Positions 63,743-64,000 of a stretch of 64,000 bases of DNA are shown here, in pieces. The stretch's first letter is position 1. Each line of letters starts with the position of its first letter. The notes under the pieces were generated by a model that saw only the letters and a program-made list of their open reading frames with translations, made no database searches and had not been told where the DNA came from. The position numbers and the translations under genes were made by a program. The stretch covers positions 149,933-213,932 of the forward strand of contig CALEGP010000038.1 in assembly GCA_937876245.1 (NCBI GenBank), read 5' to 3'. The DNA comes from an uncultured Actinomycetes bacterium. Lineage in GTDB: Bacteria > Actinomycetota > Actinomycetes > Nanopelagicales > Nanopelagicaceae.

Positions 63743-64000
63743 ATGAAGTTACGCCTAATAGGAGTTCTGACCATTCTCGTCTTGTCCGTAAGTGCGACGG
63801 CTGTGCCGGTAAGCGCTGCGGTTAAAGCTGGAGCTAAATGCAAAGTAGTTGGACAGATAAAAGTTAAGAAGAATAAGGAATTTACTTGCACAGCCAAAGG
63901 CAAGAAGTTGGTATGGAGTCGAGGCCAGGTAAAATTCATTACACCAAATGAATTGGCACCTCAGCCTGAATTGGCACCTCAGCCTGAATTGGCACCTCAG
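63743..64000 (+). CDS. secreted protein, paralogue of the previous gene (3' truncated by window)
   Basis: Missed by the ORF track because no stop lies in the window. 86 codons are visible: a signal peptide (MKLRLIGVLTILVLSVSATAVPVSAA) and the same two-cysteine module, GAKCKVVGQIKVKKNKEFTCTAKGKKLVWS, about 75 percent identical by eye to the preceding gene. A different continuation follows, ending in ELAPQP repeats. The shared N-module with divergent C-terminal parts suggests a cell-surface or secretion-related module placed on different proteins. Function unknown. Confidence 0.8.
   Translation, partial: MKLRLIGVLTILVLSVSATAVPVSAAVKAGAKCKVVGQIKVKKNKEFTCTAKGKKLVWSRGQVKFITPNELAPQPELAPQPELAPQ
63950..64000 (+). 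repeat. 18-nt tandem repeats encoding ELAPQP, cut by window end
   Basis: Unit gaattggcacctcagcct occurs 2.8 times with no mismatch before the window ends, coding Glu-Leu-Ala-Pro-Gln-Pro. Probably a stalk-like linker; full copy number is not visible. Confidence 0.9.

Noticed and set aside
63736-63939. 67-aa minus-strand frame
   Set aside because: Antisense to the second secreted-protein gene, which the ORF track missed because it runs off the window.
60000-64000. Prophage or integrative element
   Set aside because: tRNA fragments and a deletion remnant suggest past recombination, but no integrase, transposase, phage structural gene or intact attachment-site pair is visible.

Overview
The window looks like a stretch of chromosome from a small-genome, fairly AT-rich actinobacterium, most likely a freshwater acI-type (Nanopelagicales-like) lineage. 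This placement is inference from gene content. The supporting evidence is: actinobacterial-only families (DUF4191, DUF3043, an RDD protein beside glnA, and the CtaF-type oxidase subunit); the bcc-aa3 respiratory set (ctaCDF, qcrCAB, ctaE); a GlnR-like site upstream of glnA; very tight gene packing with many 1-8 nt overlaps; and frequent leaderless promoters, where a TANNNT box lies 6-7 nt before the start codon.

Layout. 0-4.3 kb: 3' part of a class III aminotransferase, an ABC-F ATPase, a NiCoT Ni/Co permease and a small DUF2061 membrane protein. 4.3-9.4 kb: glnA, RDD, then lipB-lipA-plsC-DUF4191 in one operon. 9.4-18.4 kb: an MMPL transporter, then a 2-oxoacid dehydrogenase block (E2 with two lipoyl domains, E3 lpd), leucyl aminopeptidase and gcvT. 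The lipoate genes next door supply the cofactor these enzymes need. 18.4-21.3 kb: a vitamin B12-type ABC importer behind a clear cobalamin riboswitch. 21.3-27 kb: aldo/keto reductase, DUF3043, nadA, erpA, a PfkB kinase, and a TusA protein coupled to a cysteine-desulfurase-like protein that lacks the PLP lysine. 27-35.3 kb: the respiratory chain, interrupted by an ArsB/NhaD-type permease.

35.3-47.5 kb is a nucleoside uptake and salvage island. It holds a BMP-type ABC importer, cytidine deaminase, thymidine phosphorylase and adenosine deaminase, facing a phosphosugar mutase, purine nucleoside phosphorylase and thymidine kinase. Together these import nucleosides, cleave them to bases plus pentose-1-phosphate, and route the sugar phosphate into central metabolism. 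47.5-53.6 kb: a nitronate monooxygenase-like protein, a dimethylargininase/deiminase-like protein overlapping a class III aminotransferase, MmsA, and a LysE exporter. 53.7-58.0 kb: a four-gene 2-oxoacid:ferredoxin oxidoreductase operon whose last gene fuses a GltD-like flavoprotein to a two-cluster ferredoxin. This is unexpected beside an aerobic chain.

60-64 kb is accessory in character: a sulfotransferase, an SDR, tRNA 3'-end fragments, an internally deleted nitroreductase remnant, and two adjacent paralogous secreted-protein genes with the same N-terminal module. The first carries a HEXXH metallopeptidase motif; the second runs off the window with 18-nt repeats. No CRISPR array, rRNA, complete tRNA, transposase or integrase was seen.
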